DNA from: Bacillota bacterium
GTDB lineage: Bacteria; Bacillota; Clostridia; Clostridiales; Clostridiaceae
DNA: 64,000 nucleotides
Direction of reading: 5' to 3'
Assembly: GCA_021781745.1 (NCBI GenBank)
Contig: JAJXWH010000016.1
Coordinates: forward strand, 1 to 64,000
Position numbers and translations under genes: made by a program. This document shows, piece by piece, positions 33,679-42,175 of the stretch. The notes under the pieces are model-generated. The model did not search any database. It was not told the DNA's origin and saw only the letters and a list, made by a program, of their open reading frames with translations. Each line of letters begins with the position of its first letter. The stretch's first letter is position 1.

Positions 33679-35847
33679 ATGGCGAAGGTTATTATTGCAG
33701 AAAAACCATCTGTTGCTAAAAATATAGCAGATGCATATAACATTAAAACTAGAAGAGATGGTTACTTTGAAGGAAATGGTTATTACATAACATGGGCATT
33801 TGGGCATCTATTGCAGTTATACGATGCTAAAGACTATGATGAAAATATGAAGGGCTGGAGATTTGAAAAGTTTCCTTTTATTCCAGAGCATTTTTTGTAT
33901 AAGGTGAAATGCGATAGTGTAGACAGGACTATGGAAGATAAGGGAGCAAAAAAGCAACTTGGAATAATAAAAACTTTGATTGATAAGGAAGATGTTGAAG
34001 GTATAATTTCAGCTACTGACTACGACCGCGAAGGGCAGGTTATAGCTGACGAATTATTCGATTATTTTAAGGTAAAGAAACCTATATATAGATTACTTTT
34101 AAATGAATGGACTCCAGATGAAGTTAAAAGCGGTATGGAATCCTTAAAAGATAATAAAGAATTGCAGCCACTTCAGGATGCTGGAATAGGAAGACAGTGG
34201 AGCGATTGGATTATAGGAATTAATTTAACTTCAGTAAGTACATTAAAATATAAGTTTGAAGAAAATAAGACTATTAATATTGGAAGGGTTCTTCTTCCAA
34301 CGTTGAAGATTATTTATGATAGAGATAAAGAGATAGAAAATTTTACAGCAACTACTTATTATAAATTAGTATCAAACTTCAAAACTTCTACCAATGAAGA
34401 ATTTGAGGGTCTTTACTATGAAAATGATTCGGAAAAATTTGAAAAAAAGGAAGAATTGGATAAATTTATTCCACTTCTTGAGGGAGCTACTGCTAAAATT
34501 ATTGATAAGCAGACAGAATTAAAAAAAGAGTATCCACCATATTTATTTAATTTATCTAATTTACAAGGACACATAACGAGTAAATATAAAGGATGGACAT
34601 CAGACAAAGTGCTTAAGGTTGCACAATCTCTTTATGAAAAAAAGCTTACTACTTACCCAAGAACAGCAAGTGTTGTCTTAGAAGAAAGTTTAAAGGACAG
34701 GGCAAAAAAGGTTTTAGATACATTAAAAGTTGGATTACCGTATGAAAAAGATATTAAATTTAATGCATCTAAAAGAATTTTTGATAGTTCAAAGGTTGAA
34801 AGCCATAGTGCTATAACTCCTACATACATTAAGCCTTCTGGATTATCTGCTGATGAGAAAATAGTGTATGAAGCAATAAAAAATAGATTTATAATGCAAT
34901 TTATGCCTATTGCTGAATTTGAAGAGACTAGAGTTACTTTAAAAGCTAATGTTTCAGATATGAATGGAGTATTTATATCAAAGGGAAAAGTAAAGCTTGT
35001 GGAAGGATGGAAGGTAGTAGAGAAAATAGAAAGTAAAGATGTAATCCTACCAAAGGTTGAAATAAATGAAAATGTAGATGTCATAGATTCAAAAGTTAAT
35101 TCTGTTACCAAAAAGCCACCTAAGTATCATACTGAAAAAACCTTACTTAGAGTAATGGAGACTTGTGGAAAGGGTATTGAAGGCACAGAAGAAGACTCAG
35201 AAGAAATGATGCAGGCTATTTTAAGTGGGTTTAGTATTGGTACTCCGGCAACCCGTGCAGAAACTATCAAAAAGCTAAAAGATATAGGTTATTTAAAGAC
35301 CAAAGGAAAAAATCTCATGTGTACAGAACTCGGACGAAATTTAGTTGAAACTTTTCCTGTAAAAGAACTGTTTGACTTAGAATATACAGGTAGGCTTGAA
35401 AAAACTCTTTCAGATATTGAAAGGGGCAAATTTGCTAAAAATGATTTTATTAAATTGATAATAGATTTTACAATTAATTCAGTTGATTTAATAAAAAAGG
35501 ATGATGGAGCCTTATCAAGGTTTAAAGTAGAAATACCTAAAGGCAGTGAGAGTTTAGGGCCATGTCCCGTATGTGGAAACCCAATAATTGAAGGAGAAAA
35601 AGGTTTTGGGTGCAGCAATTGGAAAAATGGATGCAAATTTACTATTTGGAAGGATGATAAATATATAGCCTCTTTTGGCAAAAAAATATCTAAGGAAATG
35701 GTTGAACTTCTTCTTAAAAATGGGAAAGTAGGATTTAGAAATCTTAAGAGCAAAAAGGGAAATACATTTTCGGCTTATTTTAAATATGAAAAGAATGATA
35801 GTACTGGATATTTTAATTGGAGAATAGAGTTTATAGATAACAGGTAA
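33679..35847 (+). CDS. topB: DNA topoisomerase III
   Basis: A 722-residue type IA topoisomerase. The TOPRIM domain has AEKPSVAKNIA at the N-terminus and ATDYDREGQ (D114, D116) for metal. The active tyrosine is Y326 in LTTYPRTAS. The strand-binding and gate region runs to about 600, and the C-terminus has a zinc-ribbon-like GPCPVCGNPI...GFGCSNW segment. It relaxes negative supercoils and decatenates single-stranded or hemicatenated DNA. Length is normal. AAAGGAGG lies 13 bp before the ATG. It is monocistronic, between hairpin elements C/D and an A+T-rich gap. Confidence 0.93.
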   Translation: MAKVIIAEKPSVAKNIADAYNIKTRRDGYFEGNGYYITWAFGHLLQLYDAKDYDENMKGWRFEKFPFIPEHFLYKVKCDSVDRTMEDKGAKKQLGIIKTLIDKEDVEGIISATDYDREGQVIADELFDYFKVKKPIYRLLLNEWTPDEVKSGMESLKDNKELQPLQDAGIGRQWSDWIIGINLTSVSTLKYKFEENKTINIGRVLLPTLKIIYDRDKEIENFTATTYYKLVSNFKTSTNEEFEGLYYENDSEKFEKKEELDKFIPLLEGATAKIIDKQTELKKEYPPYLFNLSNLQGHITSKYKGWTSDKVLKVAQSLYEKKLTTYPRTASVVLEESLKDRAKKVLDTLKVGLPYEKDIKFNASKRIFDSSKVESHSAITPTYIKPSGLSADEKIVYEAIKNRFIMQFMPIAEFEETRVTLKANVSDMNGVFISKGKVKLVEGWKVVEKIESKDVILPKVEINENVDVIDSKVNSVTKKPPKYHTEKTLLRVMETCGKGIEGTEEDSEEMMQAILSGFSIGTPATRAETIKKLKDIGYLKTKGKNLMCTELGRNLVETFPVKELFDLEYTGRLEKTLSDIERGKFAKNDFIKLIIDFTINSVDLIKKDDGALSRFKVEIPKGSESLGPCPVCGNPIIEGEKGFGCSNWKNGCKFTIWKDDKYIASFGKKISKEMVELLLKNGKVGFRNLKSKKGNTFSAYFKYEKNDSTGYFNWRIEFIDNR

Positions 35848-36114
35848 CATACTATCACTAATATTTTTACAGCCTATTTCAAATAAACTAAATTGGGATT
35901 ATCCTTGTCATTGATCGAAGTATGATTATAAGGGAAATTGGATTAAAGGCCCTACAACTAAGAGACTTGAAGGAATGAAAAGTAAATACTAAGTTATAAG
36001 TAACAATCAAAAAATAGATCAGTATGCTGTATATTTTTTATGTGTCTAATTTAATAAATTATCTATTAAAATTTAATTTATTATGTTATAATTATAATAA
36101 TATTTAAACAGACG
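35848..36114. other. Gene-free stretch after topB
   Basis: No gene supported. A short frame around 35920-35988 reads SKYDYKGNWIKGPTTKRLEG and has an in-frame stop before it; it may be a trace of a decayed gene. TATAAT at 36087-36092 could drive a short transcript ending at the hairpin at 36115. Confidence 0.3.
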
Positions 36115-36157
36115 AAGCTGTCTCAAAATTTATAAAATTTTGAGGTGGCTTTTTTTA
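36115..36157 (+). terminator. Strong terminator/attenuator upstream of DUF4261 gene
   Basis: AAGCTGTCTCAAAATT pairs with AATTTTGAGGTGGCTT (G-T pairs included), followed by TTTTTT. It sits 76 bp before the next ATG and about 20 bp after a TATAAT box. It either ends a short RNA or attenuates the downstream gene. Confidence 0.55.
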
Positions 36158-36232
36158 TTATAGCAGTGAAATAAAATTATTTCCTAATAATAGAAATAAA
36201 AAATATATTACATAGAAAGAAGGTTATGCATT

Positions 36233-37099
36233 ATGAAGAAATATAAAGAAATTAATAAAGATAAGTTAGTTAATGGACCTGATGTTTTTGCAGAAACATA
36301 TAGTGTTGAGCTTTATATGAAAGAAAAACCAGTAATATTAGAAAGTGCATTATTAGCAAACATTAAAAAATATTGTGGAAATGTTGAATTAGCAGGTAAT
36401 AAAGACAATAATACAACCTTTGCATTTATGGATCACATTTTAGAGTACAAAAATGTTAGCGTTCCTGTTTCTATAATTGTCAGTGTCATTTATGACAGAC
36501 CAGATGTGGAGAAATTAAAAAATTCTTTGGGACAATCGGGGGATTTTGCTAACAAAGAATTAATAGAACAGTGTAAATATAGAGTTTTAGTAACAGATAT
36601 AATGGCTATTGGATTAGATTATACTAAAAGGGTAGAACTTTTTCAAAAAGCTCTTTATGGCATAGTTGAAGTAATGCAGTGTGAAGGGATTCATTTTCCT
36701 CTTACAGAACAAGTAATAAGCAGAGAAGATTATTTAGAGAATAATCCATTAAATGATGATTATGATATGATATTTGGAATATTAAATGTAAGATTATTTA
36801 AAGTTGAAGGTGTAAAAAATGAATACATTATGGACACGCTAGGGCTTTCAGCAGTAGGATTATGCGATTTGCAATGTCATTTTAAAGATTTAGATCCTAA
36901 CCAAATATCAGATCTTTTATATTCTTATGGATATTATATTTTTGATAATCAGGATGCAGCAGATACTTTGGAAACTGTAGAAGGAATTAATGAGAATGAT
37001 ATATGGAAGTGCAGACATGAAGTCTCAATTGCCAAGCCTGAACGCGTAGTTTTAGATATAAATCCAGGAAAGGAATATTCAGGCGGAAGTCGAAGATAG
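36233..37099 (+). CDS. DUF4261 domain protein
   Basis: A 288-residue cytoplasmic protein. The C-terminal block MDTLGLSAVGLCDLQCHFKD (about residues 200-220), followed by LYSYGYYIFDNQD, is typical of DUF4261, a family of unknown function found in type VI/VII-secretion and immunity-like contexts as well as alone. The N-terminal half has no recognised motif. AGAAGG lies 9 bp before the ATG. It is a single gene between two terminators. I cannot assign a role. Confidence 0.7.
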   Translation: MKKYKEINKDKLVNGPDVFAETYSVELYMKEKPVILESALLANIKKYCGNVELAGNKDNNTTFAFMDHILEYKNVSVPVSIIVSVIYDRPDVEKLKNSLGQSGDFANKELIEQCKYRVLVTDIMAIGLDYTKRVELFQKALYGIVEVMQCEGIHFPLTEQVISREDYLENNPLNDDYDMIFGILNVRLFKVEGVKNEYIMDTLGLSAVGLCDLQCHFKDLDPNQISDLLYSYGYYIFDNQDAADTLETVEGINENDIWKCRHEVSIAKPERVVLDINPGKEYSGGSRR

Positions 37100-37139
37100 A
37101 ATACTTATAGCATATGCCGCTAATTTAATAGTTGACTAG

Positions 37140-37178
37140 AAAGCCTTTTATTTTATTTAAAGAAATAGAAGGCTTTTT
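37140..37178 (+). terminator. Intrinsic terminator
   Basis: AAAGCCTT pairs with AGAAGGCTTT around an A+T-rich loop, ending in TTTTTAG. Confidence 0.7.
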
Positions 37179-37240
37179 AGCTTTTATTCACAAAGAAACA
37201 ATGATAATTATAAAAATGTAAAATTTTTTTCATTTTTATA

Positions 37241-37440
37241 TTGACATGTAAAACTTGTGATAGTAAACTAATATAAGTGGTAATAAATTAAATATTTAGA
37301 GAACAATGGCGTTTTCATTTCAGAGGGAAAGATATATCTATGGCAGGTATACCTTTATGGAGTGATGGCGTCTTTTTTTGTATACATAAATTTTAAGTAC
37401 AACTAATAATTAAAAATTTAATAATTATTCAAGGGGGAAT
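37241..37440 (+). promoter_or_regulatory. Promoter and long leader of the ammonium transporter gene
   Basis: TTGACA (37241-37246), 17 bp, then TAAACT. The leader of about 170 nt contains AATGGCGTT (about 37307) and GATGGCGTC (about 37364), a direct repeat 57 nt apart, with a self-complementary AGGTATACCT between them and a T7 run after the second copy. Leaders like this can act in antitermination, but the stem needed for a classical terminator (GACGCCAT) is missing, so I only flag it. Confidence 0.4.
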
Positions 37441-37445
37441 AGAAA

Positions 37446-38678
37446 ATGGAATTGTTAAACGGAGCAGATATGGGGTTTGTGATTATCTCTGCAGCGTTAG
37501 TAATGTTAATGGTACCAGGGCTGGCATTATTTTATGGGGGAATGGTAAAGAGTAAAAATGTATTAAGTATCACAGTACATAGTTATGCAGCACTTATTGT
37601 TATATCAATACAATGGATTTTTATTGGTTACACTTTAGCTTTTGGTCCTGATTCACATGGTATAATTGGTGGATTAGACTGGAGTTTTCTAAAAAATATA
37701 GGAATGGCTCCTAACGCGGATTACGCAGGAACAATACCACATTTAGAATTTGTAATATTTCAATTAATGTTTTCAGCAATCACTGCAGCTGTTATTTCAG
37801 GTTCAGTTGCTGAACGTATGAATTTCCCTGCTTTTATAATATTAATTATTTTATGGAGTACATTAGTTTATGATCCTATAGCACATTGGGTATGGGGAGC
37901 AAATGGATGGTTAAAGAATTTAGGTGTACTTGATTTTGCAGGTGGACATCCAGTTGAGATTAATTCAGGTATTTCGGGACTAGTTGCTGCAATAGTTGTT
38001 GGTAAAAGAAAAAGGGCAGTTCCAGAACCTCACCATATACCTATGGCAATATTAGGTGGTGGACTATTGTGGTTTGGATGGTTTGGATTTAATGCAGGAA
38101 GTGCACTTGCTATGAATTATGTAGCAGTTAATGCATTCTTCACTACAAATACTTCAGCTGCAGCAGGGGCTATTGCATGGGTAATATGTGAATGGTTAAT
38201 TTTCAAAAAACCTACAGCTTTAGGAACAGTGAGTGGAGCTATAGCTGGATTAGTTGCAATAACTCAAGGTGCAGGATATGTAAGTCCAATGTCAGCTGTA
38301 TTTATTGGACTAGTTGGAGGAACATTAAGTTTCTTTGCAATATCTATAATGAAGAAAAAATTAGGATATGATGATGCCTTAGATGCTTTTGGATGTCACG
38401 GAGTAGCAGGTATATGGGGATCTATAGCCACAGCTATTTTTGCATCAAAGGCTATTAACCCAGCAGGTGTTGATGGAGCTATATACGGTAATTTCGCTCT
38501 ATTAAAAGTTCATTTAATATCAACTTTATCCACAGCATTATATGCTGCTCTTGCAACATTTATTATATTAAAGGTTATGGGCTTAGTTATGAATTTAAGA
38601 GCAACTTCAGAACAAGAATCAGAAGGATTAGATATTTCACTTCATGGAGAAGAAGCTTATTCAGGATTAAATATGTAA
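37446..38678 (+). CDS. amt: Ammonium transporter
   Basis: A 410-residue Amt/Rh-family channel with about 11 membrane segments. Conserved blocks: MVPGLALFYGGMVKSKNVLS (residues about 20-38), FQLMFSAITAAVISGSVAER near 105, IAHWVWGANGWL near 145 with the pore entrance aromatics, GGLLWFGWFGFNAGSA near 200, and DDALDAFGCHGVAGIWGS near 310 with the pore histidine. It imports ammonium across the cytoplasmic membrane. No glnK/P-II gene follows, unusual for amt loci; a long hairpin element lies there instead. GGGGG lies 7-8 bp before the ATG. Confidence 0.94.
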   Translation: MELLNGADMGFVIISAALVMLMVPGLALFYGGMVKSKNVLSITVHSYAALIVISIQWIFIGYTLAFGPDSHGIIGGLDWSFLKNIGMAPNADYAGTIPHLEFVIFQLMFSAITAAVISGSVAERMNFPAFIILIILWSTLVYDPIAHWVWGANGWLKNLGVLDFAGGHPVEINSGISGLVAAIVVGKRKRAVPEPHHIPMAILGGGLLWFGWFGFNAGSALAMNYVAVNAFFTTNTSAAAGAIAWVICEWLIFKKPTALGTVSGAIAGLVAITQGAGYVSPMSAVFIGLVGGTLSFFAISIMKKKLGYDDALDAFGCHGVAGIWGSIATAIFASKAINPAGVDGAIYGNFALLKVHLISTLSTALYAALATFIILKVMGLVMNLRATSEQESEGLDISLHGEEAYSGLNM

Positions 38679-38705
38679 GAGAATTATTTATAAACATTTA
38701 CTACA

Positions 38706-38932
38706 CTTAAGCGTGTATCAATCGAAATTAGGTACATGTGTGTTCCATAGAACTGTGAAAATGTCGCTGGAGTGTTCTAAATAGATGTTTGCACCATTTC
38801 TACTTGCTCCAACTATTCGTTGGACAAGTAAATAATGGAACAAACATCTATTAAGAACAATCAGCAGCTTATTTTCAAATGTCTATTTCACACACATGTA
38901 CCTAATTTCTTTGTTTTGATAAACGTATAAGA
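38706..38932. repeat. Long hairpin element A (tip core family)
   Basis: A ~227-bp imperfect palindrome. Outer arms CTTAAGCGTGTATCAA/CGTATAAG region; then GAAATTAGGTACATGTGTG with CACACACATGTACCTAATTTC; then AGAAC...GTCGCTG with CAGCAGC...; then AATAGATGTTTG with CAAACATCTATT. The tip is TTTGCACC-ATTTCTACT-TGCTCC-AACTATTCGTT-GGACAAG-TAAATAAT-GGAACAAA. It shares its outer ATCAA-CGAAATTAG sequence with element B. Confidence 0.7.
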
Positions 38933-38953
38933 TTAGTAAAAGTTATAACTTTT

Positions 38954-39140
38954 AACATTATAATTTGACTTGTTATACGAATATATTTACATATTTACTA
39001 AATCTTCATGTGGATATCTTAAATAGAAATAATAAATATTTTCATAGTTTTTCGTAATATTATGACCCTTGCGGTTACAAAAATATTTATTATTTCGATA
39101 AGCTACCACATAAGTCTAGTTTACATGTTGTTTATCTATA
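38954..39140. repeat. Hairpin element E, near-identical to 51217-51403
   Basis: A 187-bp direct repeat of element F with about nine mismatches and no gap by eye. It contains a 17-bp perfect inverted pair GAAATAATAAATATTTT / AAAATATTTATTATTTC around the centre GTAATATTATGACCCTTGCG and outer arms ATGTGG/CCACAT. It lacks the TGCTCC tip core, so it is a second family. It lies directly behind element A, upstream of the phosphoesterase gene. Confidence 0.7.
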
Positions 39141-39207
39141 TACGGAAGAGTAGCAATTAAAGGGAAGGCCCATATAATGTACTATAAAAATTGCTAGGAG
39201 TTTATTC

Positions 39208-40107
39208 ATGAAACCTAATCTCAAATTTGATGCTAATGGAAGTTTTAAAATTGTTCAGTTTACGGATTTACATGAAGGGCCAGATAGGGATAAAGGCATA
39301 GAACTTATGAATAAAATATTAAAATATGAGAGACCTAATCTTGTTGTTTTAACTGGGGATAACATTGATGGTAAATGTAAAAGTGTGGATGATATAAAAA
39401 AGGCTATTAACAATATAGCAAGGCCCATGGAAATTAGGAATATTCCGTGGGCTATAGTATTTGGTAACCATGATGATGAACATAAGGTTATGACAAAAAA
39501 AGAAATGATGCAATTATATATGACTTATGAACATAATATTAGTCAAATAGGATACAAGACTTTTAATCGAATCGGGAATTATAATTTACTGATAAAAAGT
39601 TCAAAGGATAATATTCCTAAATTAAATATTTTTATGATGGATTCAGGAAAATATGCTCCTTTTTTTATAGGGGGATACGATTGGATTAGGTTCACACAGA
39701 TATGTTGGTATGAAAGAACCGTTTTAAAGTTAAAGCGGAGATATAAGAAGACAATACCATCTCTTATGTTTTTTCATATACCATTGAAAAAATCCAAGGA
39801 AGCATGGAAAATAGGAGTAATAGACGGAGAAAGACATGAAGATGAATGCTGCGCTAAGATAAATCTAGGCTTCTTTAATAAGTTAGTTAAAACTGGTGAT
39901 GTAAAAGGTGTGTTTGTAGGTCATGATCACTTAAATAATTATTGTGCAGAATTAAAAGGAATCAAGCTCGGATATGCGGGGTATACGGGATATGGAGGTT
40001 ATGGACAAGATGACATTCCACGGGGTGCAAGAGTTTTTCTTATTAATGAATCCAATCCAGCTAATTTTAAAACATGGTTAAGGAGAGAGGGAGATAAGGA
40101 ATTGTGA
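39208..40107 (+). CDS. Calcineurin-like metallophosphoesterase
   Basis: A 299-residue cytosolic phosphoesterase of the Dcr2-like group. Metal-binding motifs in order: FTDLHEG (residue 20), VLTGDNIDG (48), VFGNHDDEH (89), FHIPLKK (190) and GHDHLNNY (240). All canonical residues are present. There is no signal peptide or membrane segment. It hydrolyses a phosphomono- or diester; the substrate is unknown. AGGAG lies about 8 bp before the ATG. It is isolated, with a terminator at 40149. Confidence 0.85.
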   Translation: MKPNLKFDANGSFKIVQFTDLHEGPDRDKGIELMNKILKYERPNLVVLTGDNIDGKCKSVDDIKKAINNIARPMEIRNIPWAIVFGNHDDEHKVMTKKEMMQLYMTYEHNISQIGYKTFNRIGNYNLLIKSSKDNIPKLNIFMMDSGKYAPFFIGGYDWIRFTQICWYERTVLKLKRRYKKTIPSLMFFHIPLKKSKEAWKIGVIDGERHEDECCAKINLGFFNKLVKTGDVKGVFVGHDHLNNYCAELKGIKLGYAGYTGYGGYGQDDIPRGARVFLINESNPANFKTWLRREGDKEL

Positions 40108-40148
40108 TCTCGAAAATCTTAGGGTAATTATAATATAAATTATTATTA

Positions 40149-40200
40149 AAAGTCCATGCATAAATGGAGTGAATTCCTATTTATGCATGGACTTAATTTT
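40149..40200. terminator. Intrinsic terminator, possibly bidirectional
   Basis: AAGTCCATGCATAAAT pairs with ATTTATGCATGGACTT around 13 nt, followed by AATTTTAA. It is between convergent genes. Confidence 0.7.
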
Positions 40201-40236
40201 AACTTAAATTTTGTACTATCTTAATTATTATCAGTT

Positions 40237-40399
40237 AAGGCACATGAAAATAAATAACAAGTCCAAAGTTGCCATGGATATTTTTTCATCAGGCAAGGAG
40301 GCGAATTGCCCTCATAGCGAGCCTATTAGGTCAATTTGCCGACGCAGTATGATGGAAAATAGGCTGGCAAATGGACTTGTTATTTATTTGATTGTGCCT
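40237..40399. repeat. Long hairpin element I, right arm inside putP 3' end
   Basis: AGGCACATGAAAATAAATAACAAGTCCA-type left arm (40237-40265) is complementary to 40372-40399. The central 18 bp, AAATAAATAACAAGTCCA, pair perfectly. TTGCCA/TGGCAA and CATCA/TGATG pair further in. The right arm contains the stop codon and last four codons of the symporter gene. It probably also terminates that gene. It lacks the TGCTCC core. Confidence 0.65.
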
Positions 40400-41859
40400 A
40401 ATACCTTTTTCATTTCGGCAAACTGTTCATCAACGGAGTCATCAGGTTTGTTAGTTAAAAGACTAACAACAATAACTGATGCAAGTGATAGGAAGAAACC
40501 AGGGATCATTTCATATAAGAAGCCAGATAAACCTGATACAATCCATAGGATAACAGTTAATCCGCCAACGATCATACCTGATAGTGCTCCCCACTTAGTC
40601 ATTCTCTTCCAATAAAGACTTAGTAAAAGTACTGGACCAAAAGATGAACCAAAACCTGCCCATGCCTGTCCAACTATATTAAGAATAGTTTTATTCGGCA
40701 TATATGCAAGAACTGTTGCAATAGCTGCAACTACTAATACAGCTAATCTACCTATAACCATTTGCTGTTTTTCGGAAGCTTTCTTATTAAAGAATACAAG
40801 GTAAAAATCTTTTGTAATTGAGCTTGAGCAAACTAAAAGCTGAGATGAAATTGTACTCATAATAGCAGCAAGTACTGCAGATAAAATTATTCCTGTAATA
40901 AATGGGTGGAATAATATATCACCAAGTCTAAGGAAAACTGTTTCTGGATCAGCTAATGGACTATTGTGATCAGTAAAATATACAAGCCCTATAATACCAC
41001 TTACAACTGCTCCTAAAAGGCCTATAGCCATCCAGCCAATTCCGATTCTTCTTGCTGACTTTAATTCTTTAGCTGACTTGATTGCCATAAAACGAACAAT
41101 AATATGTGGTTGACCAAAATATCCAAGCCCCCAAGCTAAAAGGCTGATAATACTTGCTATACTAGTCCCTCTAAATAGATCAAATAATGCAGGATCTATA
41201 TTTTTTACTTTATTTACAAATGTACCTGGATCAACACCTATATTCATATAGGCCACAACAGGAACAGTAATTAAACAAATAAACATTAAAGTTCCTTGGA
41301 AAAAGTCTGTTAAACTTACCGCTAAAAATCCACCAAAGTATGTATAAAGAACAACAACAGACAATGTTACAACTATTCCCATTGTATAAGTTAATTTAAA
41401 AGTGTCAACAAATAGTTTTCCACCAGCTACAAGGCCTGAAGAAACATAAAGAACAAAGAAAACAAGTATCACTATACCTGATACAAGTCTAAGCATATTA
41501 GATTTATCTTTAAAACGATTTTCTAAATAATCTGGAATTGTCATAGAATCATTTGCAACTTCTGTATAAACTCTAAATCTTGGAGCTAATAATAGGTAGT
41601 TTAGATAAGCACCAACTGTAAGCCCAATTCCTATCCAAAGATTACAAATTCCTGTTGCATAAACAGCACCCGGTAATCCCATAAGCATCCAGCCGCTCAT
41701 ATCACTAGCTCCAGCAGAAAGTGCAGTAACTAGAGGACCAAGACCTCTGCCTCCTATCATATAATCAGATAAATTTGATGTTTTTCTATAAGAATAATAG
41801 CCTATAATAAGTAAAATAAGTAAATATACTGCAATAGCAGCAAGAGACCAAAGTTTCAT
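40384..41859 (-). CDS. putP: Sodium/solute symporter (proline permease-like)
   Basis: A 491-residue SSS-family transporter with about 13 membrane segments. Features: GYYSYRKTSNLSDYMIGGRG near 20, LSAGASDMSGWMLMGLPGA near 50 with the sodium-site region, ALLFLC-like helices, GYFGQPHIIVRFMAIKS near 255, and LAAIMSTISSQLLVCSSSI near 330 with the second sodium-site serines. It most resembles PutP proline/Na+ symporters; other substrates are possible. AAAGGAG lies 8 bp before the ATG. Its last codons and stop lie inside the right arm of hairpin element I. Confidence 0.88.
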   Translation of the reverse strand: MKLWSLAAIAVYLLILLIIGYYSYRKTSNLSDYMIGGRGLGPLVTALSAGASDMSGWMLMGLPGAVYATGICNLWIGIGLTVGAYLNYLLLAPRFRVYTEVANDSMTIPDYLENRFKDKSNMLRLVSGIVILVFFVLYVSSGLVAGGKLFVDTFKLTYTMGIVVTLSVVVLYTYFGGFLAVSLTDFFQGTLMFICLITVPVVAYMNIGVDPGTFVNKVKNIDPALFDLFRGTSIASIISLLAWGLGYFGQPHIIVRFMAIKSAKELKSARRIGIGWMAIGLLGAVVSGIIGLVYFTDHNSPLADPETVFLRLGDILFHPFITGIILSAVLAAIMSTISSQLLVCSSSITKDFYLVFFNKKASEKQQMVIGRLAVLVVAAIATVLAYMPNKTILNIVGQAWAGFGSSFGPVLLLSLYWKRMTKWGALSGMIVGGLTVILWIVSGLSGFLYEMIPGFFLSLASVIVVSLLTNKPDDSVDEQFAEMKKVLGTIK

Positions 41860-42175
41860 ATTATTTTCTCCTTTCGATAGTTAATTTTATAAATATCATC
41901 ATAAATAACAGTAAATAAAATACCTTTTTTATAAAAATGACGTTAATATTTTAACATATTATTGAAAAATCGACAATTGAATTTAAAAATTTATAAAAAA
42001 TATTAATATCTAAATATGGATAAAAGGTGTATAATAATTAATATTTTAGATAAAGTTTTAAAAAGGCTAGTAGATCAGTGTTTAATTAATATAATATAGA
42101 TTTAATGAAAAATAGAAATAATTAAACGAATAAAATTAGATGGACAGCTTGGGTATAGAGAGGGAGAGGATAATC

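Noticed and set aside
35891-35990. Degenerate frame after topB
   Set aside because: Interrupted by a stop, no start or ribosome site, and no family recognised; too weak to call a pseudogene.
37290-37440. Classical Rho-independent attenuator in the amt leader
   Set aside because: The complement of ATGGCGTC needed for a stem is absent despite the T-run; kept only as a possible RNA-binding target.
40211-40615. 134-codon frame opposite the symporter gene
   Set aside because: Antisense to putP and across hairpin element I; the symporter frame is clearly the real one.
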